From Closterium sp. Naga37s-1 (Eukaryota; Streptophyta; Zygnematophyceae; Desmidiales; Closteriaceae): DNA of 64,000 nt. Both the position numbers and the translations under genes were made by a program. Below, one piece after another: positions 22,601-34,267 of the stretch (positions within the stretch are counted from its first letter, which is position 1; each line of letters starts with the position of its first letter). The notes beneath the pieces are model-generated. The model was not told the origin of the DNA. It did not search any database and saw only the letters and a list, made by a program, of their open reading frames with translations. Location of the stretch: contig CANJKZ010001116.1 of assembly GCA_947471745.1 (NCBI GenBank), positions 74,501 through 138,500 of the forward strand, given 5' to 3'.

Positions 22601-24808
22601 CGCCATTGGTGGCCGATGCTGGCTTGCCCGCCCTGTCGTTGCTCTCCACGTCAGCCGCCAGCTTTGACAGCTCAGCATTGTCAACAGCGAAATACACAGG
22701 CACCTTCAGGTGGGCGGAGGGTGGAAGGGGCAAGGGTAGAAGGTGGGGAGGGCGGTGGGTGGGGAGTGAAGTAGAAATGGGAGTGTGTCGAAGGCAATAC
22801 AGTCAGCATAGGAACCAGTTATTGACTTTTCACAGAGCCGACAACAAGTGCCAGCATGGCATGGTGCAGGCGCTCCATTCATCAGAGAGCTCCATTCATG
22901 AGAGCGCCCTGTTCAACGGCTCACTCACCGGTATGTTGGCCTCCAGAAGCCGCTCCTCTAGCTGCGCTGCGCCACCACCTCCACATGCTCCTTCACCTCC
23001 CCCGCGCCCTCTCCTGCCCTGGCCTTGCTCTTCTTCATGACAAGCACTGACCAGTTGCTCACTCACCGGTATGTTGGCCTCCAGCAGCCGCTCCTCTAGC
23101 TGCGCCACCACCTCCACACGCTCCTTCACCTCCCCCGCGCCCTCTCCTGCTCCCGCCCTGCTCTGCTCATCAAAGCGCCCTGCTCAACCGCTCACTCACC
23201 GGTATGTTGGCCTCCAGCAGCCGCTCCTCTAGCCTGGCCACCACCTCCACATGCTCCTTCACCTCCCCCGCGCCCCCTCCTGCCCTGGCCTTGCTCTTCT
23301 TCATGACAAGCACTGACCAGTTGCTCACTCACCGGTATGTTGGCCTCCAGCAGCCGCTCCTCTAGCCTCGCCACCACCTCCACATGCTCCTTCACCTCCC
23401 CCGCACTCACTAACTCACTCAATCACTCGCTCATTCACTCAACCGCTCACTCACCGGTATGTTGGCCTCCAATAGCCGCTCCTCTAGCCGCGCCACCACC
23501 TCCAGGTGCTCCTTCACCTCCTCCGCGCCCTCTCCTGCCCCGGTCTTGCTGGCGTCATCGTCCGCATCGTCGTCCTCTCCCTGACCGCCATCTGGCAGCG
23601 AGGAGCTGAAGTGACGTGGCAGGATGAAGAGCAGCCCTCCCACTTTGCGGGATCCCGCCACCACCTCTGATGACGTGGCGGAGAAGAGGGGGGAAGAGGC
23701 AGTGAGGGGGAGGGAAGGGGTTGAGAGGAGCAGGTAAGGTGGGGAAGAGTTAACCACGCTCTGAGGCGCCTCAAATCAAGGCATGGGTGATATGTGCGAG
23801 CAGGCTCTTGCAGCAACATGGGAGCAGCTTCCACATGCTCGCATGTCGCATGTCGCATGTGGGAAAGCGCGATGCCGCGCTCTCACCATCGAGGAGAGTG
23901 AAGTTGATCCGTTGGATCGGCATCACGATCACGGCGCGCATCAGATCCGCCTCCGATGCTGCTGACGTGGCCAGCCCCGACGACGCGTACAGGCTGAACG
24001 ACGCCTTGCGCGACCCGAACGGCGCGCCGCCCAGATCGTACTGCGATGAGATGACATGGATTGCGGGCAGGGGGGCAGGGAGGCGGGGGTTAAACAATGG
24101 ATGGAACGTGACTTTATGCGGCGTCACGTTTGGCCTTGCCTCAAGGACGTTACCCGAGCCCGCACGTCCAGCAGTCATTCAAGTTCTAAGCCCTCGCCAC
24201 CGCCAGCGAATGAGCCCTCCCTGGTCGATCGCGCGGTGCGATGCCCTGAGGCAGCGCTGCCGTGAATCGCGCTTTCCTGCTACGACTTGCAATCCGCACC
24301 AACAGCTTTTGGATCTGATACGGAATGCATCGCACGCACCGCATCGCACTGCAGCAGAATGACGCGGCCCTTCCTTCCCGGTGCGCGCGCTCTGCTCATC
24401 CGCGATTCTGCTGAACTCCACAGATCTGAGGCTTCCAGTCCTACAAAGCCCTATACCTCGCGCGCAGCCACCAGATCGCACGGTCCCTCGGCTCAAGATT
24501 ACCCAGATCGAGCCGCCAGAATGCACGCACCGCAAAGGTTCTGCTCGCACGCGATTCCCTATGCGCACATCGATGGATCCAGACGGCTAGAAAGAGATTT
24601 CGGATCGGAATTCAGGCCGTTCACGACACGGGCGATGGCAGATCCGACGGACCTGGATCATTCTGTAGACGTCGACGACGGAGGCGGCGTCGGAGAGCAC
24701 GGGGAAGACCATAAGCGCGCCGATGAGCGCCACTGCCGCCTGCAGCACCACCGCCGCGCGAAGCAACGGCGCCGGGCGCACGCGGCTGCTGCGGGAAAAC
24801 GGATCCAT
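16602..24808 (-). CDS. NCLN: nicalin (BOS complex subunit, nicastrin-like), 13 exons, 623 aa
   Basis: ER membrane glycoprotein of the nicalin-TMEM147-NOMO (BOS) complex at the multipass translocon; degenerate M28-peptidase fold. Exons: 24808-24653, 24040-23887, 23666-23455, 22703-22600, 22369-22183, 21867-21700, 19868-19710, 18838-18642, 18044-17984, 17809-17594, 17409-17308, 16914-16825, 16667-16602; phases close, 623 aa (human 563). Exon 1 has a signal peptide or anchor (VVLQAAVALIGALMVFPVL). Family landmarks follow: YDLGGAPFGSRKASF, VPVYFAVDNAELSKL, APLDTFGLVP, LLFLLSSGAPFNFDGTRQ, GSGLHLHASRPLKD, IALVHKKVNISD, and a C-terminal membrane segment FDLVTFLAVAIYLSSLFVIL with a basic tail. The upstream gene on the other strand starts 562 bp away. 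Oddities: exons 3, 7, 8 and 11 each have tandem partial copies in flanking introns, and some GC-rich stretches are Ala/Ser/Gly-rich insertions. Confidence 0.92.
17157..17250 (-). repeat. partial extra copy of nicalin exon 11
   Basis: The 3' part of exon 11 (encoding AALDPHYT..YSTPHAQMHVYQ) recurs downstream in the intron with its GTGGGG donor and adjoining intron sequence; the 5' side diverges at a GAGGCG(T/C)CTCAAAAG segment. Confidence 0.85.
18310..18540 (-). repeat. two extra copies of the 3' part of nicalin exon 8
   Basis: The segment from about KLVAASLSALPSAPRF to the GACACCAG|GTACC donor occurs twice more (near 18320-18395 and 18470-18545) downstream of the parent exon, with short spacers. 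Confidence 0.85.
18890..19410 (-). repeat. about four extra copies of the 5' part of nicalin exon 8
   Basis: Upstream of the parent exon, segments encoding GLSSAAAAADPPTSIALVHK and KVNISDARVP recur near 18895-18990, 19045-19125, 19195-19265 and 19325-19405, each with an upstream CAG-type acceptor. The copies diverge progressively; the farthest has lost part of the motif. Confidence 0.8.
19580..19660 (-). repeat. extra copy of the 3' part of nicalin exon 7
   Basis: Encodes HASRPLKDPTIRALFH again, followed by the same GTGAGT donor, in the intron after exon 7. The upstream boundary again has a GAGGCGCC segment. Confidence 0.85.
19811..21440 (-). repeat. 130-bp tandem array: 13 copies of the 5' part of nicalin exon 7 with its acceptor
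   Basis: The motif GCAGACAGATGGC starts at 19811 (parent exon), then 19941, 20071, 20201, 20331, 20461, 20591, 20721, 20851, 20981, 21111, 21242 and 21372. Each unit holds intron sequence, a CCCCCCAG acceptor and codons for WLASLDQSVQDRLEFAICL. Copies are nearly identical to one another and differ from the parent exon by two silent changes. The unit has no stop in any of the three minus-strand frames, which creates three overlapping ORFs of 600-750 codons that are artefacts of the repeat. Confidence 0.95.
22923..23455 (-). repeat. four extra copies of the 3' part of nicalin exon 3
   Basis: Donor junctions CCG|GTGAGT occur at 23455 (parent), 23333, 23200, 23067 and 22929, spaced 122-138 bp. 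Each copy encodes VKEH(V/L)EVVARLEERLLEANIP or a close variant; the leftmost has an internal insertion (GCAGCGCAGC). Copies from the GTG of VKEH to CCG are phase 0 to 0 (63 nt), preceded by an AG. Confidence 0.9.
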
Positions 24809-25370
24809 TGGGATCGGCGGCGTGGAGAAACACGACGCGCAGACGACGGATACCGAATGGACACGGGAGGGATGGAGAAGGGGGGGGGGCGCTCCGGACC
24901 AGAATGGCTGGCTGGATCCGTGTTGCTGAAGATGAAACAGGGCAGCGGCAGGGAGGTGGCGAAAGATGATTTGGGCCCTGTGGCCCAGCCCACCAGCTTG
25001 GTGGCGGCAAACTGGATTGAATGGAAACGAGGGCGTGTTTTGTTTGTCTCGAAAAATCTCCGGGATCAGGTTGCACGCGGCCCCGGGAAAATTTGTTCCT
25101 CCTACCCAGTTTCACCTACACGTTTCGACTCCGCCACGGAGGAGAACGGGTCTCCATGAATCGTTCGCACTCCTGGCAGTTGCGACCCGATCACTGTTGC
25201 CGCGCAAAGTCAAAGTCAACCGACTAATTTGAGGTTCTTTCTGCATCTCCCAGCGGCTGTCATTCTTCACACTCGCTTCCGCTCCTTCCTCTCCCCATAA
25301 CGTGCGCATCGTCGTAAGCGGCGTCCGCCACCGAAGCGCGTGTCTCCGTCTGCCGGCCGTCAGCCGTCCG
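24809..25370. promoter_or_regulatory. divergent promoter region between nicalin and the DMT transporter
   Basis: 562 bp between two oppositely oriented start codons, so it should hold both promoters and 5' UTRs. No TATA box or specific operator is recognised by eye. Confidence 0.55.
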
Positions 25371-28300
25371 ATGGTCAAATGGCACGGCTTCGCTTGCGCT
25401 GCCGCCGCCGCCATCGGCCACAGCGGCATCGACGCGACGCGCAAGTACGCGTCGCAGACGCTCTCCTCTGCCGAGCTCGTGACGCTCGTCGGCATTCTCG
25501 ATGCGCTCTTCCTCTCCTCCTTCATCCTCGCGTTCCGCCTCGTCACCGACCTGCGCTTCGTGACGTGGAAGCTCCTGCAGATTCTCGTTGCCAGCTCAGC
25601 AGCAAAGATCCTAGCCGGCGTGATGTACCAGCGCGCGTTACACGTGGCACCGATATCCACGACCGTTCCGTTCCTCGCGTTCGTACCCGTGCTCTTACTC
25701 GCGACGTCGTTTCTTCTCCTGGGTGAAGTCCCGAGCGTTCAAGGCGTGATTGGCGTCGTAGTTGTAACGGCAGGTGGTTACCTCCTAGCATTACAGAGCA
25801 GCGCGGGAAGCGGCAGTCGCGGCTCGAGCAGATCTAACAGCCGAGCCAGTAGCCCTCGGTATGCCGTTGCTACTACTAGTAGCGGGATTTCTTCTAACGA
25901 AATCGAGGCTCTTGGTGATAGAATCGGGGCCTCCGGTACAATAAAACTTACTGACAGTGTCGAAGCTGATGATGAAGCTAGGATTTCTCGAACTGACTCT
26001 GCCAGAGCTAGCTCACCGGCTCGGGCCGAACCGTCGTCCCCTTTAACCCCCATCCCGGCACAACCTAGGTCAATTTTGAGGGGAAATCACCCTGTTCCTT
26101 TTTCCGCACCTCCAAGCCACCGCACCGTAGCTAGACGTCTGACAGGAAACACTCAACCCGGAACTAAGGGGGAAACTGACATAACTGAGAGTCCTTCTGG
26201 TGTTGCTGACCCAAGAAATAGCTCTGACTCTGCTTTTGAAATAGCTTCGGATGCAGGCATGGATTCTCCAGACCTGCGTGCCGAGGCTGACTTGGTGCTA
26301 GGTTCGGACATAGCGTTGGATTTGAGCTTTGGGCAGCGAATCGAACGGGCAGTGAGTGAAAGACACTCGGGCAGCGGGTTAAGGGCAGAAGGGAGGGCAG
26401 GAAACGCGGCGGGAGAAGAGGAAAGGGAGGAGGTGACAGCTGGGGGAGGGAGGAATGCCACTTTGGCTGGTGAGAGTACCGGAGAGAGCAGACAGAGAAG
26501 TTTTCCTGAAGGTTCTAGCAGCAGTGAGATCGTGGCCGGCGGTGGGTTCGGAGGCGGAAGAGGGTTCTATTCCCGAGCCTCAAGAGGCCGGTTCGGCACT
26601 GGCTTGGGAATTGGGCTAGGTTCGGCTCACCATCCCCAGGAGGAGCATGGATCCGCCCAATCTAGCCCTGCCACGTCAGGAGGGCGAACGATCACAAGGG
26701 GAGACGGGGCAAGAGGGGAAGCAGGGGAGGTGGTGGGTGAAGGGGAGCAGGGAGGAGGGGAGGGCAAGGGGGGGAAGAGAGAGAGCGTGAGACAACAGCA
26801 GGAGGCGACAGCACAGCAAGGAGCAGCGCCGTCGTCAGCAGGAGGGGTGTGGCGAACGAGAAGTGGGAGGCGGAGAGGGGGGTGGATGGGGGCTTGGTTG
26901 CTGGTGCTGCTGCAGCAGGTGTGGGGGGCGGTGGTGGGAGGGAAGGAGGAGCGGGATGTGGAGGCGGGGAGGAGGGGGTGGGTGAAGGTGCTTGTGTCGA
27001 GGACGACTCGTGTGCGCCTGCTGCTGGGCGCAGTGCTCGCCCCGTTGGGGTGAGTCAGTGAGTGAGTGAGTGAGTGAGTGAGTGAGGTTGTGAGTGAGTG
27101 AGGGAGTGAGGGAGTAGCCATGAGGTCCAACAAGCCTCTCTCTCCCACTTCCCTGCCTTGTGCCTCTCTCGCTCACATTCCCATTTCAACACCCCTTCTG
27201 CTCAGTTCTTCCGTCTCTCTCCCTTTCACTCCCCACACCGCTTCGTGTGAATCAGAAAGAGGGCCGGCGTCGTCTGGCAGTATCTGCACGGTCCGCTGAA
27301 GCGGTTACGAGTGGTGGTAACCGCATGGGCAAGGGCACCAATGCGAGTGGCAGCACGAGTGGTGCGGGTGCCGTGGGTGGTGGTGAAGGGGGCGCTGAGG
27401 TGGGTGGGCGCACAGAAGCGCCACGAGGGGCCGATGCTCATGATGGGGTGCGCCGTGCTGCTCAGCTTCACCAACGGGTATGGCCCCCACCGCCCCCCTG
27501 CTCCCTGCTCCCTCAGTTGCTCACCCACCATTCATTCCGCTCACCATTCACACGCGTTCTTGTCCTCTGGCGCTTCAATCTCCCTCCCCCCGCTGCTGCT
27601 TCCCCTTGCTGCCCCCTCCTTGCCCGCACCCACCTTGTTGCCCCTCGCCCCTGCCCCCACTGCTTCTCCCCGCAGGTGTGACAAGCTGGGGGTGCACCAG
27701 TCGCCGTCAGTGGTGGTGTTTGCGGGCCTGCAGCGCCTCTTCATGGCCGTGCCACCCGTGCTCTACCTCGCCGCCACCAGGTGTGCTACAGCTGCCCCCA
27801 GGTGTGCTACAGCTGCCCCCAGGTGTGCTACAGCTGCCCCCAGGTGTGCTACAGCTGCCCCCAGGTGTGCTACAGCTGCCCCCAGGTGTGCTACAGCTGC
27901 CACCAAATGTGCTAAAACTGCAGCTGCGTCTGCCTCTTGCCGCCACCACGTGCACTTTCAACCTCACCAAGCGAGACTTGCTGCTTGCATTGCACCACAT
28001 GCAACTTGCCCTCCCCTTTTTTCTCACCTCCCCTCATCCCCCCTCCTTCCCCCTTCCCCCAGACCATCCGCGTTTCCCCTACTCCTAAAGCACTTCCCGC
28101 TGCTGGCGGGCATATCAGCGTGTGAGATCACGGCTATTGTCTTCTATCTGCAAAGCCTGCACTGGCTCCTCGTCTCCTACTCCGTTGCTGTGAGCCTCCC
28201 GCTCTCCACTCCCCTCTCTTCCCTTCCCCACTCTCCTCTCTTCCGTCCGATTCTCACTGGGCAGCGACTCAAGCTGCTGTCGCCCATCCAGCCCATGTCA

Positions 28301-28724
28301 TGGGCAACTGCAGCACTTAACATATCCATTGCCGCACCACCTTGCATTTTCTAAACACATTCCTCTTCTTCCTTCTCACGGCGTTGCCATGATGCCTCAT
28401 GTCCCGGCACGTGCCGTGTGTCTCCAGGCGAAGCGCAGCAACATTCTCATCTCCATGTTTGTCGGCTACTTCCTATTCAAGGTAACCCTCTACCCTCTAC
28501 CCTCTACCCTCTAGCTCTAACTTTCCATGCTACAAAAAAGTGTTTTTCCTCGCTACTCCTTGAGCATGCTTGCTTGCATGCTGCTTTGCCGCACAATAGC
28601 TGCATGTCGTTCCGCTCATTCTCCCTCCGCTTGCCCCTCCCGTGTGCAGGAGAACATATGGAAGAGACTACCATACGTGCTGCTCATGATCGCTGGAATG
28701 GCACTCATTATCTTTGCCGCATGA
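25371..28724 (+). CDS. EamA/DMT-family membrane transporter with a long central insertion, 6 exons, 753 aa
   Basis: Drug/metabolite-type transporter; substrate unknown. Exons: 25371-27049, 27256-27477, 27676-27780, 28063-28189, 28428-28481, 28650-28724; phases close. Residues 1-144 contain about four or five membrane segments (LVTLVGILDALFLSSFILAF, ILVASSAAKILAGVMYQRAL, TVPFLAFVPVLLLATSFLLL, GVIGVVVVTAGGYLLAL), matching an EamA half. About 400 residues of Ser/Gly/Glu/Arg-rich sequence without family features follow, then a second EamA half (MLMMGCAVLLSFTNGCDKLG, VVVFAGLQRLFMAVPPVLYL, EITAIVFYLQSLHWLLVSYS, MFVGYFLFK) ending RLPYVLLMIAGMALIIFAA. Usual DMT proteins are 300-400 aa, so the loop is exceptional. 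It lies in the large first exon and could in part be a retained intron, although its frame is fully open. The start was chosen at the first ATG before the hydrophobic core. Confidence 0.82.
27051..27116. repeat. (TGAG)n microsatellite at the start of DMT intron 1
   Basis: Begins inside the GTGAGT donor after 27049 and continues as TGAG/GGAG tetramers, so several alternative GTGAGT donors lie in tandem. Confidence 0.85.
27781..27905 (+). repeat. 21-bp tandem repeat of the exon 3 donor junction in the DMT gene
   Basis: About six units of GTGTGCTACAGCTGCCCCCAG directly follow the exon 3 end (27780). Each unit ends CAG and the next starts GTGTGC, so every unit recreates the junction; 21 nt keeps the reading frame. 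Confidence 0.85.
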
Positions 28725-29283
28725 ATTGTACGCTATGCTGCCTATGCATCATTATGCAATCAACTGACATGTGTTGATATATCCCATTAGTACTGCCCTG
28801 CCATGCCATCCCAACCATGACACCAAAGCAGAAGCAGCATAGCAGTGCCAGTACCGTATTACTGCGCTGGCCTTGAAAGGGTGACCTACGGTAGGTTAGC
28901 ACAACTTGTGCAGAAGACAACCATGGAAGTGCAGGTTGCTCCTCACATACCACCCGAGGGATTTGGGCAGCGAAGTTACAGCTTACCGTACAACTGCGTT
29001 GCACGAGAACATGCCTCCATTCCACTTCTACCCTTCTTTTACTCAAGCCTGTACTGCAAAGAGCACCCGTCAATAGAGCAAGTCCACTTGTTGCTGTATC
29101 TGACGGCAAAGGGTAAGGAACCTCAAAACTCCTAGCACAATAATCCACTACAAATTATCCAAAACAAGGCCGCATCACACAAAATTATAGTAACCAGATC
29201 CTTTAGTCACTAAACAAGTCAACTACTGGATGGTCATTTAGGCAAAGGCAGGCCCCCCTGGTTCCTCACAAACCCTTCCCAAC
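28725..29283. other. intergenic region between the DMT gene and Copia element 2
   Basis: Holds the DMT 3' UTR; no supported gene. Its last five bases (CCAAC, 29279-29283) are the target duplication of Copia element 2. Confidence 0.5.
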
Positions 29284-29434
29284 TGTCAAATGTTTATATA
29301 TTCTATATATTGTTAGATAGGCTACTGTGAGTTGCCCTCTAAAGGGTACAACACTTTAGGTCGACATTTGTATCTCCTTGTCCCTCCTTACTCAAACATT
29401 ACTCTCGACACTTGTCTCCTAGCCTATCTTAAGA
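29284..29434 (+). repeat. 5' LTR of Copia element 2
   Basis: 151 bp, starts TGTCAAATG and ends CTTAAGA; contains TTTATATATTCTATATA at 29292-29308, a possible TATA region. Confidence 0.95.
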
Positions 29435-29446
29435 TGGTATTAGAGT
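29435..29446 (+). promoter_or_regulatory. primer-binding site of Copia element 2 (initiator tRNA-Met)
   Basis: TGGTATTAGAGT directly after the LTR with no spacer; one mismatch over the first eleven bases to the classic copia site TGGTATCAGAGC. Confidence 0.88.
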
Positions 29447-30521
29447 AGGTTTTTTACTCCCTCCCACGCTTCCGCTCCCTCCCTTAGCCGGTCCCGAGGC
29501 GCCCGTCCCTTAGGCCCCGTTTCGTCGCGGGTAGGACGGCCCCCGCGGGCCTCGTTTTTCGTCGCGTTTACAGGGCCCCACTGGCCCCTCGTTTCGTCGC
29601 GCTCCAGAAGGGACTCTCCCCCCCCCCCCCCCGCGGGCCCGCGTAGTCGTTCTTAGCCCGCAGCAGCGCGCGCGTTAGCCAGCGGCAGCCGCGCACGCCA
29701 CTGCAGCACGCGCATTGCAGCAGCAGCGCGTGCTTTGCTGCAGCAGCACGGCTAGGCAGCAGCGCGTGCATTGCAGCAGCAGCACGGCTAGGCAGCAGCG
29801 CGTGCATTGCAGCAGCAGCACGGCTAGGCAGCAACGTGTGCATTGCAGCAGCAGCACGGCTAGGCAGCAGCGCGTGCTCCTGCAGCAGCAGCACGGCTAG
29901 GCAGAAGCTAGCCGCCAGCAGCAGCTAGCCACCGGAACCTAGCCGCCAGCAGCTGGCGCCAGCTAGCCCCTCCCACCCGCCCACAGCCCCTTTCAACCGC
30001 TCACAGCCCCTTCCAACCGCTCACAGCCCCTTCCAACCGCTCACAGCCCGTTCCAACCGCTCACAGCCCCTTCCAACCGCTCACAGCCCCTTCCAACCGC
30101 TCAGAGCCCCTTCCAAACGCTCACATCCCCTTATCACGCGCGCACACCACCCAGGACCACCCGACCTCCGTTGGTTCGACACTCGCGTCACTCATACTCA
30201 CAGTGTTTCGCACCGTCGCGGCTGGAGGCCGCTCCGCTTAGCTGTTTAGGCTAGTCCTGACGTTCGTTGTTAGCTAGGTCTCTCCTCGCTCCGCCAGCCC
30301 CTCGAACGACCCTCTGGCTCCTCGATCGGCTCGTCAGCCCTGCCTCCTCCAGCCGTGTGCTCCTAGGTCAGCTAACTCCCAGCTCCGTTCGTTACTAGAC
30401 TGGCGTTCCTAGCTCAGTTTTCCTCCGTGCTCCAGCAGTACCTCGCCTAGTCCCACCTGGCGCTCCTCGCTCCTAGCTCCGTTTGCTCCGTGCTCCAGCT
30501 GTTCCTAGCCTAGCGTCCAAT
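29447..30521 (+). other. untranslated leader of Copia element 2 with tandem repeats
   Basis: About 1.1 kb before the gag ATG. It holds a C-run (about 29619-29632), about five units around CAGCAGCACGGCTAGGCAGCAGCGCGTGCATTG (about 29705-29910) and seven to eight 20-bp units CAGCCCCTTCCAACCGCTCA (29985-30130). The rest is Cys/Ser-codon-like CTCC-rich sequence with no supported ORF. Confidence 0.75.
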
Positions 30522-33500
30522 ATGGACTCCTCCCGCCGCCTTCGTTTCGATGCAGAGGGGCGCCCGATAGAGTTCGGCACCTGGCTCCGCCAGACTCAGC
30601 GCTATCTCACCAGTCAGCGCCAGGACGGCGCCACCCTGTACGCCCACGCGTCCGGCGCCCTCCAGGCACCACCGCGTCCCGAGCCCCTCCCTGCCGTGCC
30701 CCCCCCGACTCCGGAGGCACAGGCGGACTACGCTCGTCTCGTCTTGGCGCGGGATGTTTGGGACTCCCGTGACGCTGCGGCTGCACTCGCGCTGACCGAG
30801 CTCCTTCCACCGACTGAGGCCGCTCACTTCGACCTGGTAGAGACTGCGAAGGAGGTGTATGATGCTATTTCTGCACGCTATTCCACCCCTTCCTCTGCCT
30901 CCCTCAGCCGCATCCTCATGCCGTTCGTGTTTCCCGACCTCGGCTCTTTTGCGACTGTCTCTGACCTAGCCACACACTTGCGCTCCCTTGTCGCTAGCTA
31001 CCGAGCAGCTTGCACTGAGGCTCAGCTTCTTGTTGCTCCTCCTCCTATTTGGCTCACAGTCCACTGGGTAGTCACTCGTCTCCCTGACCGCCTCTTCACT
31101 GCCCGTGACGCACTTCTCCAGCATCACCCCAGTGAGCTTACGATTGATCTTCTCGAGACCACTCTCGGGAAGATCGAGAGTAACCTCCTCTCTGTTGCCT
31201 CAGCCACTGACGCAGTTGCCCCTCGTTTGTTTGAGGGGTGTGCTGTCCCCCAGCTTCCTACCTTCACTGCTACACGTGCCTCTGCTGCTGTGTCGGTTTC
31301 TGAGGACACTGCAGCTGTTTCTGCCGCTGACAGGCAGAAACGGGGCAAGGGGGGCAAGAAAGGGGGGAAGGGGGGTGGCGGCGGTGGAGGAGGTGGCGGT
31401 GGTGGAGGCGGCCCTGGGGGCGGCAGTGGTGGCGGTGTTGCCCTAGGCGGAGGGAGCTCTGGAGGAGGTGCTGACCCACCTGCTGGAGGAGGTTCGACCA
31501 GCGGTGGTGCGGGGCCCCAGCAGCAGCAGCCACAGCAGCAGCAGCCACAGCAGAGACAGCAGCTGCACCAGGGACAGCAGCAGTGGCAGGCACCACAGCA
31601 GTTTCAGACGTGGGGACCCCCACTGCAGTGGGGTCCGCAGCAGCACTGGGGCCCTCCGCCACAGTGGGGACCTGGAGGACCCGGGAGCACTGGCCGCAGC
31701 AGCAGCACTACGAGCTGGGCCCCTCGCCCCCCGCGGCGCGACACCGGCCCCTGCGACCACTGGTGCGTCACCGGACCTGGCAGTCCCTGTGTCTGCGGCC
31801 GCGACGACCACTCTGCAGCGCGGTGCTTCCGCCGCCTCGACGACCTCTACCGTGCACGCTGGGGTCCTGAGGCGACCACCCCGCGCTGGGCTCGCCTGCT
31901 AGCCCGTAAGATTCCTGTATTTGAACTGTCTATGGACGATGCTCGTCAGTATGCTTTGTATGCTGATGTTGACTATAGTGCTGATGGATTTGTGTGCTCG
32001 CGTGTTCGTAGTCTAGGATGCTTGCCTCCTGTTAGTGTAGACCTGTGCCTCTCTAGTCTAGGTGCTTGTGTTTCTGCTCTAGGTGCTTGTGTAGCCTCCG
32101 GACCTGACACGCCTCCGGCTGAGGCGTCTCTGTCGTTCACGCTGGACTCTGGCGCGTCGCAGTGTTTCTTCCGCGACCACACGACCCTCACACCACTTCT
32201 TGCTCCGGTTCCGGTAGCTTTGGCTGATCCTTCTTCAGGACCAGCCGTTGCGCGCAGCTCCACCACCCTCCCGTGCCCTGTGGTCCCCTCTGGTGTCTTG
32301 CGCGGCCTCCACATCCCCTCGTTCACTCGGAACTTGGTGGGTGTTGGATACCTCCAGGACAGGGGGATCACCGTTACCTTTGTGGGGGGGGGGGGCGGAC
32401 TGCAGTCTCTACTGACGCTACCACAGGTGCTGTTCTGGCCACGTTCACCAGGGAGCCCCGCTCCGGTCTCTACGTTCTCCACACCGAGCGCTCCCCGGTC
32501 GCGTCCTCCCCTCAGGTTGTTGCGTCCCCTCCGGCTCAGGTCCCCAGTCCAGTTGCTGTGTCTAGCCAGGTAGTCGTGTCCAGTCCGGTCGCTGTGTCCA
32601 GTCCAGTCGCTGCGTCTTGCTCCTGTCGCTCTCTCGCCCACCGCACCGTCCTGTGGCACCACCGTCTTGGCCACCCGTCGATCCCTCGCCTTCGTGGCAT
32701 GCTCAGTCAGGGACTAGTCACAGGTCTCCCACGCACCTTTCCGTCGCTCCCTCTCTCGCTTGCCCCTCCTTGCTCTCCGTGCGTCGCCGGTCGCTTACGC
32801 GCCACTCCCCACTCCTCCTCCCTTCGTCCGGCCACCGCTCCCTTCGAGACTCTCCACTTGGACGTCTGGGGCCCTGCCCCGACGCAGGGGTCTGGGAGGG
32901 AGCGTTACTTTCTGGTGGTCGTCGACGACTTCTCCAGGTACACCACAGTGTTCCCTCTTGCGAAGAAGTCCGAGGTGACTGCTACGCTGATCAGGTGGCT
33001 TCTAGCCACTGAGGGCACTCGTGGTCGTCGAGTCAGTTGTCTTCACTCCGACCGTGGGGGCGAGTTTCGCTCCGGCATTCTCGGCGGATTCTGCGGCGAA
33101 CAGGGCATCACCCAGTCCTGGACGCTGCCAGAGTCCCCACAGCAGAATGGGGTTGCTGAGCGCCGCATAGGCTTGGTCATGGACATCGCCCGCACGTCCA
33201 TGATTCATGCCTGTGCGCCCCATTTTCTGTGGCCCCACGCGGTTCGCTACGCCGCACACCAGCTGAACCTCCAGCCGCGTGTCTCGCGGCCCGAGGCTTC
33301 ACCGACCAGTCTTTGGACTGGATCCCCTGGTGTTGGGTCGGCCTTTCGAGTCTGGGGCTGCCTTGCACTTGTTCGCGACACCTCCGCGGACAAGCTCTCG
33401 GCACGCGCCGTCCCATGTGTCTTCCTTGGTTTCCCAGTGGACTCTGCTGACTGGTCCTTTTACCACCCTCCCCTCCACCAGTTCCTAGACTCCCGTGACG

Positions 33501-34233
33501 TCCGGTTTGACGAGTCCGTGTCCTACTACACCCGGTACCCCTGTCGAGGTCTCCCGGTACCCCCCTCCCCCTCTCTTCCTCGCACCCTCTCCTCCTCCTG
33601 CTCCCGCTCCTCCGGTACCCCCGCCCCCCCCAGGTCCTGCCCCGTCTGGTGTGTCCCACGCTACCCCTCTACCCTCGGTCGCACGTCAGGTAGCGTCTCC
33701 CTCCCCGCAGTCCTCCTCACAGTCCCCTCAGCAGCCTTCGGCACTTCCGCGACAGGTTACTTTGGACTCGGTTGGTGTTGGAGCTGGAGGTGCAGCCGCT
33801 GGCGGTGCTCGGTCTGGGGGTGCTCGGTCGCGGGGTACTGGAACTGGAGGTGCTGGCGCACGTGACGCTAGCTCTGGGGGTGCTGGAGCTGGAGGTGCTG
33901 GCGCAGGTGGCGCTAGCTCTGGGGGTGCTGGAGCAGGAGGTGCCGGCACTGGAGGTGCTGGTTCTGGGGGTGCTGGAGTTGGGGGTGCTGGCACTGGCGG
34001 TGCTAGTTCTGGGGGTGCTGGAGTTGGAGGTCCTGGCACTGGCGGTGCTGGTTCTGGGGGTGCTGAGTCTGAGGGGACTGACGCTGGAGACCCTGGTTCT
34101 GCGGAGTCCACTCCGCCTCCCCACCGCCACGACACGCGTCTCCAGGCTGCCCGTCGGCGTGAGCGTGAGGAGCAGGAGCGGTTGGAGAGGGAGCGGCAGG
34201 AGCTGCGGGTGCTGGACCTTCTGGAGCAGCAGC

Positions 34234-34267
<34 letters not shown>

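Noticed and set aside
28845-29135. Small plus-strand ORF downstream of the DMT gene
   Set aside because: No recognisable motif, no splice-site context, lies in the probable 3' UTR or intergenic DNA.
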